Positions 25,225 through 38,025 of a DNA stretch of 64,000 nucleotides are shown here, in pieces. The notes under the pieces are model-generated. The model saw only the letters and a program-made list of their open reading frames with translations. It was not told the origin of the DNA and ran no database searches. Each line of letters begins with the position of its first letter. Position 1 is the stretch's first letter. The position numbers and the translations under genes were made by a program. Origin of the DNA: Stratiolaelaps scimitus (lineage: Eukaryota > Arthropoda > Arachnida > Mesostigmata > Laelapidae); NCBI GenBank assembly GCA_019614645.1, contig JABWDB010000003.1, positions 23,397,001 through 23,461,000 of the forward strand, in the 5' to 3' direction.

Positions 25225-28200
25225 ATGGCCACCATCGAACTCAACGGGCACGCTATTAACAATGAGTTGTACCGTTGTCTCAATGGAGACAAGATCAGTC
25301 TCCCAGGGAGTGCTCTCAGACACTTCGGTGAAAGGAATGAGCCAGTCACCTGCAGGGTAAGTCTTTCTTTGCCTGAAAAACGTCACCAATCGGCCTTTTT
25401 CGAGTTTGAAATATGCACCTCTGACCTTCGTGGACATTAAATACACTCCCCCCCCCCAATATTGTGGTGATGCCAGAACCGGATTCACATCCAAGGCTGT
25501 CAGAAATTCAAAGGCCTTAGAATCCCTTCAAAGAACACTCTCTGCATGTTGACTCTTAAACTTTCTGTTTAACAGCGTTAGCGAAACGCTTATTGAAGTT
25601 TGTGCATTAGCATTACATAGAGGAGACGTCGACGACTTCGATCCAAAGGGCCTGTGGGGGTTTTGAATCCCACAGGGCGCATGAGAATTGAATGGGGCTT
25701 GTCCTTGCAAATTTGTTAATGCAGTTAATATTATTATTATTATCGCTAAATGATCTCAATTGATCCGAAAGCGGAACGGTAAGTCTATATACTGTATATG
25801 TCAGGTGGATACGATTATTATAGCAAAACCCTTGCAAACGCTGTGTACAATTCGGATGCAATGGATGTTTCCCATGAAAGCGGGCAAGAGTTGTTGCTCC
25901 GTTCTGCCGTGTGCGACCACGTTTGAGGGTAGTTATTTTGTAGTGTATTTGATAATACTTGGAGCCATACGACTGTAATCCGGGTTCGCTGAAATGACTT
26001 CTAATATAGGAGCTAGCCCAATTAGTACTTGGTGATTAGAGTAGATGTACTTTAAAACGTTCCTTCTTCGAATAAAATCAATGTGCTAAGCCACATCTTT
26101 CTATTAACGGTTCGCCCAATCGGTAATATTCTTTCAGGTCACATCATTTTGCGGCAGGCACGTATATGGCCAAATAGCGAACTACGTCGCTGAAGAAGGC
26201 ACGATCAAGCTTCCCGAATGGATGCTTTCACGGCTGAGAGTCAATGATGGTAGTCGTCTGAACATTGCGGAAATCAAGCCACCTGCTGGGACCTCGATCA
26301 CACTCTCGGCACTCCCGAGTGTCTTGCCGGACGATCTCCGCGACCCCGCTACATTTTATAATAGTGTTCTGTATAGATTCTCTTGTGTAGCTGTCGGTCA
26401 AAATATCTACTTTAAGGACAGCCATCGACAAAAATACACTGTACGTGTACGAACTACCGTTAACTGAGAATTATTACGAATATTTATTGACTACGAGAAA
26501 TATGAAAATGCCTCTGTACCTCTTCGGCCCTTGCTCATCTCCACGGTTTTGTTTTGGCTAGGCTCGGTACGCCATTCGAATATCGACTGTAGCAGCTTCC
26601 TTCAAGACAGAACTTAACCATATCATTACATTACATGTTCATTTTAGTGGGCCGATTCTCCTCTCGAATCACTTATTCTATATACACTAACAGAAATAGC
26701 ATCGGGAGTCGATTACGGTTGTTACCTTATTAGAGATATAGTGATTGACAATTCCACTTATGAAGTGTTCAACAGTAGATATATAAGAACCAATGCAAAA
26801 TTGTTTCAATTCCAGGTGCGCGTTGTGCAGACTCTACCGGGACCCATAGTAAGGATAAACAGCCAAACGAAAATCGAGTTCGAAGAAACGAGAAGCGAGG
26901 TGCCTTCCACGGTAGGTAGCAAAATTGTGAAGTATTTAATTAATGTGAGAAACAAATTGCTTGTGTAACATTGCCCCTGCAATATATGGGCACTCATGGA
27001 AATTGATGTTTTCTACTCACTGATGACATTTGTCATATATTGCTATAATTCAGTTGGTTAAGCGCCCGAGATTTAAGTGTAACGTGGCACCTTCAGTGAT
27101 CCTTATCTCTTGGCGATTGATTGAGGGCCTGCTAACCATATGCTGATAGCTGTACATCAAACAACGTATGAATGACATTGATTGATCTATGAAAGCGTCA
27201 TGCTTCAGTCGTTGCTGCTATTGCAAACAAATGAAAAAGTGGTCGAAATCTCAAAGCGGAGGGCTGCGAAATAGGGGGCCACCTTGATGATTCTGCCGGC
27301 GGCCAAGGCGTAGTGGGAAAAGGAGGCTCTCTCAAAAAGGGAGTTTTGTGGAGTCTGAGGTTCAAATCTGAACTGAGTGGGGACATATTTACCTTTATAG
27401 GCAGTATCTCCGCAATAAGATTTGAAATGTATTAGTGGCAACTAATGTGGTCTGCGGTACAGCTACCACTGTGCAGAAAGGAAGGCACCGTACACCCCCT
27501 GTACGCGTCATGAATACGGCGCGTTTACATACACGGAGCTTTCTACAGACACCCTATTGACGACAGTAGTCGTTTACAGATGGGGAGCGGACAGAGGTCC
27601 AAGAGAGGAAGTCTGGAAACAGGGAAAAGGGAAGCAGCTGGGAGTCAGCTAACCACGTCATGTCCGTACTGCAAGGAGGATTTGTGGTGCACTTGGCTCG
27701 GCTTGTACACATCTCACCGCCGCCCTTACTGAAGGAACGCTCTAAGCGATACCGGGAAGGGTGGTGCTGTTGAACATCGTCAACAGTTCCTGAGGAGAGG
27801 GGGGTCACGGTGTTGTTGTCATGCATAAGCATGGCAACACCCGCCCTTAAAAAAAACCTTGATGATTCTCAACGGTTCCTTCAGAGTCATCAGGGTGGCC
27901 AATCCGTGTGACTCGAGTGTGAAACTCGAAACGCATTCGGGAAGCAACCTGATGAAATTAGGTTCTATTCCTAACTGATAGTCCGACTGAATCCTGGCCG
28001 AGCCTCTTGATTTATTTTGTCACCTGTTTAAATTGGAATGAAAATCAGCCAGAACCACGTGCTCGTGGTATCCAGATGATTGAATTGAGGCGTATGTAGT
28101 AGACACCATAGTGATAAGATTCTGTGGAATTCACAATTTTAAATTGAGATTCTTGAAGGAATGGACAAAACATGAAGCCGAAGGCTGTTTACGGCCCTGC

Positions 28201-31200
28201 GGTCAGTGTATTTTCCTCATGTTTGAAAGAACCAAGCCATATAGCCTGATATATTGCTTCGAATCTAGGCGAATCAGGGTTACGCTTTCCGTGTGAGTAA
28301 TTTGAATAAAAATTACCCTAGTGCCAGCTTGGAAATTAAAGCACCAGATAATCACGTGAGCGATATGACGATGTTCGGATTAAAAGCCTACCTACTATTA
28401 ATTAGTTAGTCTATAAATTTTGTTTTATTTTGACCATTCCTTGTGCGCTAATTTTGTGAACAGCATTTCGCCTGCCTTGATGTCATTTCAGTGATGTTGG
28501 ATTGTTATTTTATTAGACTACTACCATCGTTCAGTCGCTTTCATGCGCTCCCTTTTATGTGTGTAATTTCAGAACACCGCAGAGAGTGTGAGTAGCGCAT
28601 CGAGCCTTTCAGATTCGGACGATTCAGACTCGCTGTTAGATGTCAGTCACATTCCAAATTACCCAAGCCCTACGGAGGCGTTAAGCGCACAACAGCAAAA
28701 GAAGTTTTCAGAAAATTTTTGCGTATACTCTGTGGATAAGCTGACCATCGCTCCTTATCCACCTAATATTGAAAAGGGGAACAAGATTGTATTGCCGTCG
28801 GCGCTTCTTTTCCACATTTCAACCAAAGGATTGCATAGAAGTAAAAGTCATCCAATGGTGTTCAAGGTGAGTTCAAAGACATGAATAAGGTGTGGTGCAA
28901 TTCTAACAGCAGTGCAGGGCAATATGAAATATAATACGGACTCATCATGATAAGATAAGAACCGAAAAACAACGGAGAATAAATGTACATCTTGACGGTG
29001 CTGTATATGGTACCCATATTTCTAATATGGAATGACCTGGAATGGGCTCGGCAAATGCCAACAGCGAGACCCCTTCTGGACAAACCCTGTAGTACTGCCA
29101 AGCTGCTGACTATTCGTGGGGAGCCGACTTACTGAGACAAGACTCCAGGGAGCCAGTTTGGGTTCGGAGACCTTTTGTTAACGACAGATATTCAATAAGC
29201 TCAACTAAATAGTTGAGCCTCGTCGGTACTTTGTAAGACCTATTATATCATTGTCTGAAGAGGTGTGTGTGTGTGTGTGTGTGTGTGTCTGCTGGGAATA
29301 ATTAATTCCCGTTATTTGCTGCATCGTGTCACCTTCCGCGTGACTTTAAATCGTCTGCATCGCTTCTTTCCTGTTTGTACCCATAAGTCAGAAACACCAT
29401 GTTGTCGATGGTGGCCGCTACTCGCATACTTCGGTATTCAACGCGAATGTATTCATCGTTTTTTTTTGTTGGTTTTGCCCATTTGCAATGATCACTGCAG
29501 ATTGAAAATCGTCACCAAAAGCGTTCGACTCACTGCGGTGTATTGCAATTCTCTGCTCATTGCGGAACGTGCCATATCCCCGAGTGGCTGATGAGACAGC
29601 TGCGTGTGGCGAATGGCGACACCTTGACCATAACGCTAATCGACGAGGTGGCACTTGGGGTTTACGCCAAGCTACAGCCTGATTCGAATGAGTTCATGGA
29701 AAAAACGGATCACAGGGGTATTCTTGAACAGGCTTTTCAGAATTTTACCTGCATATCACAGAACGACACTATTGCCATCCATGATGACTATGGAAACAGA
29801 ACGGTACGTTCAAAACACTCATCTCTTTAATTGGTACGATTTTATATATAATTGCTGTATATATAAAATGTTTCTATAACGTTGCTGATAGCTGCGCGGT
29901 TCACTTAACCGTGTGTGTATCCGTGTTGACACGAATTACTTGATCGGCTCGAGGCAATTTGATATTTCCTTCAATATGTAATGATTCGCAACACTGATTC
30001 GCACAAGCTAATCTACAACAATTAAAATCACAATAATAATTACATTCTACGAACTTCGAACTTACTAACAGCAGGGCTGCCGAGATTAATGCCTTTGAGC
30101 AACTTGACGATATCAATTGCGGTTGAAGAAGCATTAATTAATTCATTCATTAAGCGTCAGTGATAGAACGTCCCCTGTCAGACGTGAATTATTGAGTACA
30201 ATCCCATTAGTTCGTAATCGGCGAAACTGTCCAAATGCTCGCCATCTAAAATTCTAATTAACAGTCGCCCCTATCATTTTCGTGACAAGTGATAATGACA
30301 ACTTCAGAACGACTTAATTAAACCCGTCATACAATGTTTTGTAATAAGGTTATCGAACACAAATTATATCTAATGTATGGATATTATGACTTTTTATCAA
30401 AGCTGCTACGCGTGCTAGAAACCCAGCCCAAATCGACCATCGCCATTACTGACTGCGAACTAAACATTGATGTTATCCCGCCAAAGGGCTACACGAAGGT
30501 AAGAATCAGAGCGCTCATTTTAAAGGAAGTGTGAAAAATATAACTGGACGAAGTTTTCTTGTATTCGATGCATGTTCCAATGTAGATTGCTGCTCAAACT
30601 ACGAATTATTGTTGGTACATTTTATATTCGAATTCCGCGTCGTACTTTTCAATTATTAAAGTCGTCAACAGCAGCTGTATGTACGTACCCGCACCGTGAT
30701 GTAATGATCTGCTTTAATATTTATTTTTTTAACGAGAACTCAGGCATTGCAAAAAGACATTGCAATTAATATATAATATAAATAATATGAAACCACAATT
30801 TGAATTTCCTGTATCACAATACAGAGATTCCAAAGGTATTGCAAAGGTAAGCCTGAATCCTGGTCCAGAATCGACAGGCAGGCACGAGACGTTAGGCAAA
30901 ATTTCGATTTCCAAAAGCGTCATATCGTGTAAGTGCGTGGCTTTTTCTCAAAAAACGTGCAATTATGCCACACTTTTCTATTACACTGAGCACGCCTTTC
31001 GGGACCGGATTGATGAAGTTTTCCGGTGCCTTCACAGCGTCCACCTTCGAGTGGATGGATCGAGAATTCATTCAGACTCGACCTCTTGGACTCAAGTATC
31101 GACTATGTCGCTGTTTAATAATAGTGAAGTGTGTCGTTGGGAGCCGTTCTACAATTTACTGAAATTATTAAAACCCATGGTCTTCAGGGGATCTCATCTG

Positions 31201-31310
31201 CAGAGCAACTAGCCAAGGACTTCGCTCAGCCGGAGGTGGTAATTGACGAAGCTCACGGAGGACGGCGATACGAGCAGCGCGGTGTTCCAGATTTTCGGTC
31301 AGTTTCATAG
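25225..31310 (+). CDS. Protein with two tandem UFD1-type domains (gene model)
   Basis: UFD1 domains (double-psi barrel plus alpha/beta roll) bind ubiquitin in the UFD1-NPL4 adaptor of p97. Seven exons are read: 25225-25356, 26138-26440, 26816-26911, 28573-28866, 29501-29803, 30403-30498, 31188-31310. All joins before the last exon are phase 0, giving 448 residues. Domain A (1-177) has GDKISLPGSALRHF and EGTIKLPEWMLSRLRVNDGS. A Ser/Asp-rich linker (about 180-215) precedes domain B: IEKGNKIVLPSALLF, STHCGVLQF, HIPEWLMRQLRVANGD and ISQNDTIAI. The tail ends RGVPDFR. Exon 28573 has an acceptor but no ATG, so it needs an upstream exon, and domain A ends in a matching phase-0 donor. The start is uncertain: an acceptor at 25,211-25,212 could bring in an earlier exon. 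The end may instead splice at 31,298. Alternative: two separate genes. Confidence 0.6.
27289..27365 (+). repeat. Possible tRNA-derived SINE fragment
   Basis: GGCGTAGTGGGA resembles a polymerase III A box and GGTTCAAATCTGA a B box, in an intron of the double-UFD1 gene. No cloverleaf folds by eye and no family tail follows, so this is only a candidate. Confidence 0.3.
29263..29288. repeat. (GT)n microsatellite
   Basis: Thirteen GT units within an intron of the double-UFD1 gene. Confidence 0.95.
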
Positions 31311-34300
31311 CGACAACATCCAACACTGTTTTAACAACAGTACAAACGAAAATATAGACAAATACATTTATTGGGCACACAGCGCGAACACTGAATGCTA
31401 AACATCCTGGATGCTCTATTTCATACGCTGGTAGTCCGATTGACTGCTAAGATTCACTGCCCCTCAGAAACGTTGGGTGTCCGTTGCATTCAGAGAAAAT
31501 GTAGTGTGGACAGGCCATCCGGAGGGTGATTAAACAAAAAAAAACATTTTGAGCCACTACCCTCTACCTAAGAATATAAGCCGATTGTCATAACCTAAGG
31601 CAGCCGTGCTGGTGATGACGAATCTCTAGAGTAAAGGCTACACTGAACCAAACTGCAATAGAGGAAATATTTAATAATGATAATAATAATAATAATAATA
31701 ATATCCTGACTGGGATTTATCTAAATGCTCGTTCCTTAGAAGGACGTCTTGTCTAAACACGATGGTCGCTTGCTCTACTGCGTTACAGGTATAACCCAGA
31801 AAAAATTCAGCTGAAATTCATTCGGATGCGACCCAATATTGTTTAAGGTCCGGTGCAGATATTGTCAAAATGATCGGCGAAGGCTGTCAATGACCTTCCT
31901 TTCTGCGGTTGTAAAGACACGCTTATACTATCGTAAACTCATTCTTATTATGACACGGTTAATATGACCCGGTTACGTATTCTTATTATGAACGACCTGG
32001 AAGCCCGTATACTTATAAAAAAAATATAAAACTACTAGGCATACTTACAGCTAGTATTAGTATTGAAACTCATTGATATAATACTAGATTAATTTTTAAT
32101 ATATACCAAGTGGCTTTTCTTCTGCGTCAAAGTCTCCCAAGGGTATTATCTCTTTCGCCTGAGAACGAGCAGCATTCATGGATCGGCCAACTGGAAAAGC
32201 GTCGTTTGGTCGTCAAAGCAGAGCGTTCAAGCAACTTGAATGCCACTTAGACTATTGCTTTTATGCTACAGACTTCTACTTTTAACAAATCGTTAGATAG
32301 TTAGATATATATATATATGTATAGGTAAGGATCTACGTAAAATAAAATTAATTTTCCTTGATACATCTGTCTTACTAACTTACTATAAGTTTAGTAGCTC
32401 GCGTGAGACGGCAAATCATATCTGGTTCAAGGGAAGAAATAACGTGTGAGTGTTGTTACACGTTGGCTAGTAAATTACCGTTGATAAAGTCGGTGCGTAT
32501 CGAAATCGCCGGCCCGTTCCTTGTTGATGACCGTGTTCAAAAGAGTTGCTGGCTGTGTTGTCGAATCGATCGTGTCGGTGACGTAATGAGAGAGAGATGA
32601 CCACTTCTTGAAGCTTCTCTATAGGTTCCGCTAAACCGTTTACTTTCATGTCGCCCGTTTGAAAAACTAGGAAGTCTTACAACAGTTGAATTAAAATCTG
32701 TCCAAAGTAAGAAAGTACTCCTATTGAAACCGTAAATCAAATTATGATTCAGAGGTAACCTGTTGATTGTGTAGCTAGGGCCAGGCAGAGGCTTACTATT
32801 ATTGTCACTATTATTACTTTAGTGTTATTATTATTATTATTACTGTTAATAATCATAATCATTGAGCACTGTGGTGTCTGTCTGAGAAAATCATCTGCTG
32901 GGTAAACGCCGCATTGAGCAAGAACATAGATGGCGTGTCGTATTCATCTCTTACCTTTTCAGTTTAATGGGGACCGCATCGAAAGCACCCGCTCGTTGTC
33001 ATTAGGTAGGGAAGGACCTACTGACCCGCTTGATAGATCGATGGGCAGTGGCCGGCGACAGATCGAGCCAGCCAAAGAAGAAAAGACGTGGTAACTGAAG
33101 TATTCCCTCCTGTTGCTGAAATTCAGTCAGATGATGGAGAGATCCCAGCCAAGCAGACGTTACGAGTGTGGAAACTTCTTGGATGAAGTTTGTTGTCGGC
33201 TGTTTCCCACACAATGCGATCGCGATGACGTGTCGAATAATTACCCAGCCCGAGTACAATGAAATGCATCGCTTAAATGATCATGGATAACACTTATGTT
33301 GTGGAGTATTTGTCGAAAATGGTGTTCTTTTTGTTCCAGTGACGAAATTGCATAGAAGAAACAATACAACTTCTGGTAAGCGTACAAACATGCTGCTAAA
33401 TTATTATTATATTACAAATCTATTATATATCACGTGCCGATCCTATCTGGCATTGACACTACTGCTTGAACAAATTAAGCATCAAAAATAGACATAAAAT
33501 CGCAGATATACACTTGTGCACATGGCTCAAAAATTATTTACAACATTATTTTTAATTTGTAGAAAAACTCTATCCCAGGTAAGTTTCGTGTCCCATATGA
33601 AATAAAGCCGATAGGCGACATGCAAGACCACGGCTTGCAAGTTCTTTAATGGCAGTATGGCTTGCGAATTCAGAAGCTCGATGGGTCTTCTTTTGGCAGC
33701 AGCGGCGACTTCGAATGAGATGTCTGTACTCCGACTTTCATCGGGCCGCCCTGCATTGGTCGTTAAGCTGTGCCAAATATGGTGAAGCACGTTTTGTTCA
33801 CATCGACTACAAGGGCAAACATCTCAGAGGTTTCAACAGACTTTTTCTCTCTTTCAATCACTGTTTGAATGCCGCTCTGGTGCGCTGATTGGCGAAGGTG
33901 GAGCGGTGTCATCAGAGATGTGTCATCACCATTGGAGCTAACCGTACCACGAGAAATATCGGACAACATCTTGTACGATAAATGTTATAAAGTTGATCAA
34001 GACGATAAACATGTAGGCCCTCATAGTAGAGCATTTGTGGCTTGCCAATGGCGATTAACAGCAAGCACAACTCGGTGGTTTAGAGGTAAAATACTCGCTA
34101 GCCACGACAACTGAACTCAATTAACCTTCGCCATTTAACCACGCGTATTCCATTGGAGAGATATGAGCGAAGCAAAACCAGTGACAAAATTGCTAGCAAT
34201 GCGCACGAGCGTTTGCAGAAAAAACAAAGAGAGAGAGAGTGTCGAATGCAGCCGAACGCTATTGCTACATGCAGAAAGATCCCGATGCATGATTGATTAC

Positions 34301-35394
34301 CCTTACGCGTGTCCGCAACCCCCCATAGGTGCCCGCTCTGTGGATCTCAATCTACAGAATTCGAATGATTCTGGGTGGAGCTAGTTCATTGATGTTAGAT
34401 GACGCTCTATTCGACCAGTAAAATATTTGCAAGGGAACCTTCGGTTGGAATAGAGAAGAAATCCCGACGTTCGGCTTGCCTGGGTGGCTGCCAGCTCTTC
34501 TAAGCTTTCAACCCACTGACCTCAGTAAGGATAAACGGCCAGATAGACTAATTCAGTCCTCTTTGCTGTGAATGTCGGATACCATCTTCGTAAGTTACAG
34601 CCGATTTAGCGCACCTGCAATTGAATGCATTACATTGAATGAACTCGCCTGCATTGGTTTCCAAATACGAGTTGCTTCAGCTGGCACAGGATACACCCCC
34701 CCCCCATATTTCCCCTGAAACATTTGAGACCGTTCATGGGTTGAAGTTCTGGAACGAAGGAATGCCAAACATTGCGATAGCAAGCATATGCTGGCAGTGG
34801 GCGGGCTCCTGGTAACGCATAATTATATGCCAACGATACAATATCTTTATACACGCGTTAGACTTAAAATAGCCTAAATGGCTCACACGGTTGGCGGAGA
34901 TCAACATTACTACTCTTATTGTCATATCTGCTGATAAATAAAGGTGATTCGGACGAACTAGTCCTTGGGATGAAAGAGATACAAAAATAATTACGAATCG
35001 TCATCATCTTCCCGGGCTGCATGTTAAGGTTAATATGACATCTGCACAATGTGTCCTTATGGGTTGATTGTGCGGGTTCATCTCCCCAGCACTCATCGAA
35101 GAACACTCACGTCAATGACACACAGTCGGGGCAGATTGCACGCAGATTGCCCAGGTCAGATTGACACACCCTTGTCGACAGTAGAATAACACAACAACGG
35201 TGCGAACGGAAGCCCGGTACGAACAGAGCACAGGGTGGCGGTTTCGATCCACGATTGTTACACGTATCACTTAAGTGAGTAAGTGCTGCATTTGAGATTC
35301 ATAGTATACTCAACTACCTCAAGTGTTTTCAGCAGCGGCCACCAACGAACGATATCTAGGAACAATACTATATGCACAAATCGTCAAGTACAAG

Positions 35395-35480
35395 CCCGCA
35401 TCGCGTTGTACCCAGTGGGACTCGAACCAGAGACCCTGTAGCCGCAAGTTTCCTCTATGGCGTCTCCTCGATGCCATCCT
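35395..35480 (-). repeat. Possible tRNA-like or SINE fragment
   Basis: On the minus strand GGTTCGAGTCCCACTGGG is a good polymerase III B box, but I cannot fit a proper A box, anticodon stem or acceptor stem. More likely a SINE head than a tRNA gene. Confidence 0.3.
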
Positions 35481-37830
35481 CGTGAAACAAATGATATGTT
35501 CCATTGTTTACATTATGAGAAAAATCGCTACTAATTTGCCCTTGAACAATGATTTGTGAGCTTGTAAAAAGGCTTAGCAGGATTAGTGGGCAACAATTGC
35601 GTCCAAGCGAACATGTAACAATTATCTAAATAATATATTTACATGGTACGAATATGTCGCAGTATATTATTAGCCAAATACACCCAAGAGCCACGGTGAT
35701 GAGGCGTATTGTTGCTGAGCTAATATAGAAGTGTTTTCTAAATGTGGGTGAAATATAGTGCTATCAGTTGGTGTCACGCTGATTGAGGATGAGCTGTTCA
35801 TCGATAGCTGATCACATTGATTATTCTCAATTTATCCTTATATTCGACAAACTATTGCCTATAAATTTAATTCCAAATGTTTTGTCACATAGTATTGGCA
35901 GAGCGCCTTATCATCGTATTGAAAGCAAAACTCTCATTTGGAAGTACTGATATGTGTGATATTCTCGCAATATGACGGTAACGCACCGCGTAAGAATTTT
36001 CGGAATATGAGGAACATTATGAGAGTATAATGTACCACGGTTATAGAATGTATTGCTATTATTCTGACGATACATTTAAAAATTGGTTGTTTGTGAGGCG
36101 ATCTTCTTAAGTACGTCCATTGGAGAAGCTCTGACCATTTGCCGAACCTTTTCATTGGGAACCTAGTTAAATATTTTGGATTCCATAAAAACACTCTGTC
36201 TGGCTAAAGCCTTCCTCATATGAATATGCGTTCTTTATAAACATCATGAATTTTTCAAGCCTTGGGTAGGTGAGCTGTGTACTCAAACAAAAATTGTGTT
36301 CGACAAAGCCCAACGTTGTAATCGGTATCGTTACCTTCCAATGAATGACTGCTACGTGACCAAACAGTCATTTGTTGTCAGCTTGAGGCCAGCCACTCCC
36401 GAGTCTGTCGACTCAACTTTTAGCTCCTCAACGAACATCGAAAGATAAACTCATAACGGAGGCTCAACTATTGGCAAACATACAACTAAACGTCTCAAGG
36501 CCGTATCGACACATAGCCGTTATGACTCTTCTATTTTACGACACCGTGTTTGGTTCACGGCGTTTTTTTTTTCGGTTGTAATAGATACATCCATCCATCT
36601 TTATGACTGTTTCATTTCTTACTATCAATCACGGTGAAGGTACGCATCAGGCGAATAGAGCAGGGGTGCCTCTTGACTCCTCCAGCTGATCTAAATCCAT
36701 ATTTTCCTAATGTCAAAGTACAATCCTCACTGTCAAAATTGTGAGAAGAACGTTGTTCTAAAAGACCAGCCCCTTCCTTCAAGTCCATTCAGTAAGTGTC
36801 GTAGCTAGTGCAATTCTTATTTAATACTTAAAAGGCATGCAAGTAATTGCGGGTACAATTGTCGACCACTTTTATAATTGCCTAATAAATGCCACCTGTA
36901 TGGAGGTAATGAGCCTCAGCACAACGGATAAGGACATGATAGGTCTCTATGCAAAATATATTTGTTTGGCATCATTTGTTTTGTGTATGTGTTTTGAATT
37001 TAAATCTCCGCAGACGACTACAATGTTTTGATCTTAAAACGGCAGTACAAAAGTGAGCGTGGTATTTAAAAACAATGATAAAGTATTCGGAGCGGTATGT
37101 TGGCAAATCATTCGTTACGAGTATATAGCTTAACCACTCGTATAGCCACTAAGTACACGGGTCCTTTTAACAATCTTTTTCTCCAAAGTTCCTGTGGCGC
37201 CAATAGCTGCATAACGAACTTGTTCAGCATTTAAAACGACTCTTGAATGAATATATATATATATATATATAGAGCTGCCGGTGCGACTGATCAGATGTCA
37301 TCAAAAATACGAATAGCTATATATATATATATATATACCCCATAACAACCGGTGCCGCTGTAACCTACTACAATTGTTTACTTTGTCATATTGTAGAGAT
37401 GCGTCGTTGGGTAAGTCCTATTTCTCAGTGGGCGTAACCATCAAATTACCTATTTCCAATGTCTCAAAATGTATTGACGTGCCATCGATTTGAGTCGCGC
37501 ACCGCAACGATGAAGTTGCTTCACGCTCTCTTCCTATTTACTTGGTTCCGTGATGACATCAATTGATGACGGCAATATATTTTGTATAGCTTACTTGACT
37601 TGACTTAGTGGTCAATATGAGATCATACGTGGGCAACTTATTGAAATTGCTATCACAGGTGCTTCTTGTTTCTACGAGATGAGACTCCCACAGCTTTGTA
37701 TCAATGGCCTGCTGTAGTAGTATTCATTCATAGCTTAATAGTAGCTTGCCCGAATGAATCATAACCTCTGTAGATATAACCACAACGATTCTATGTAGAT
37801 AAAAAAATTCTATACAAGTATTCTATGCAT

Positions 37831-37880
37831 TGTAAAAAAACTGCAGTTCCCTTAATAAACTTATAAAGATTTACCTTCCC
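37831..37880 (+). repeat. SINE-family 3' tail copy
   Basis: ctgcagttcccttaataaac followed by ttataaagatttacctt, the tail shared with the SINE in ERCC6 intron 11. Confidence 0.55.
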
Positions 37881-37923
37881 AAAACGAAAAAGACTTCAGT
37901 AGTAATTTGTGCCCCTATTAAAA

Positions 37924-38025
37924 CAATATAATCTAAAAACGCCGAAATATAATCTAAAAACGCACGCCGCAAAATATAATCTAAAAACGCACGCCGCAAA
38001 ATATAATCTAAAAACGCACGTCGCA
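37924..38025 (+). repeat. 27-bp tandem repeat (minisatellite)
   Basis: Three 27-base units start at 37,945, 37,972 and 37,999; each begins aaatataatctaaaaacgca. The first two are identical and the third differs by one base. A shorter partial unit precedes them at 37,924. Confidence 0.92.

Larger units (their letters stand above)
31311..37920. other. Intergenic region between the two UFD1-type genes
   Basis: Spacer with AT-rich simple repeats (ATA run near 31,677-31,702; TA runs near 37,250-37,271 and 37,318-37,337) and a SINE-tail copy. A possible last exon of the double-UFD1 gene (32,963-33,005, acceptor ttttcag) would add about a dozen residues, but nothing confirms it. Several 60-90-codon frames overlap on both strands and match nothing I know. 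Confidence 0.45.

Noticed and set aside
25225..26968. Domain A UFD1-like exons as a dead pseudogene
   Set aside because: All three exons are open, have good splice sites and conserved phases and lengths; decay would have broken some of these.
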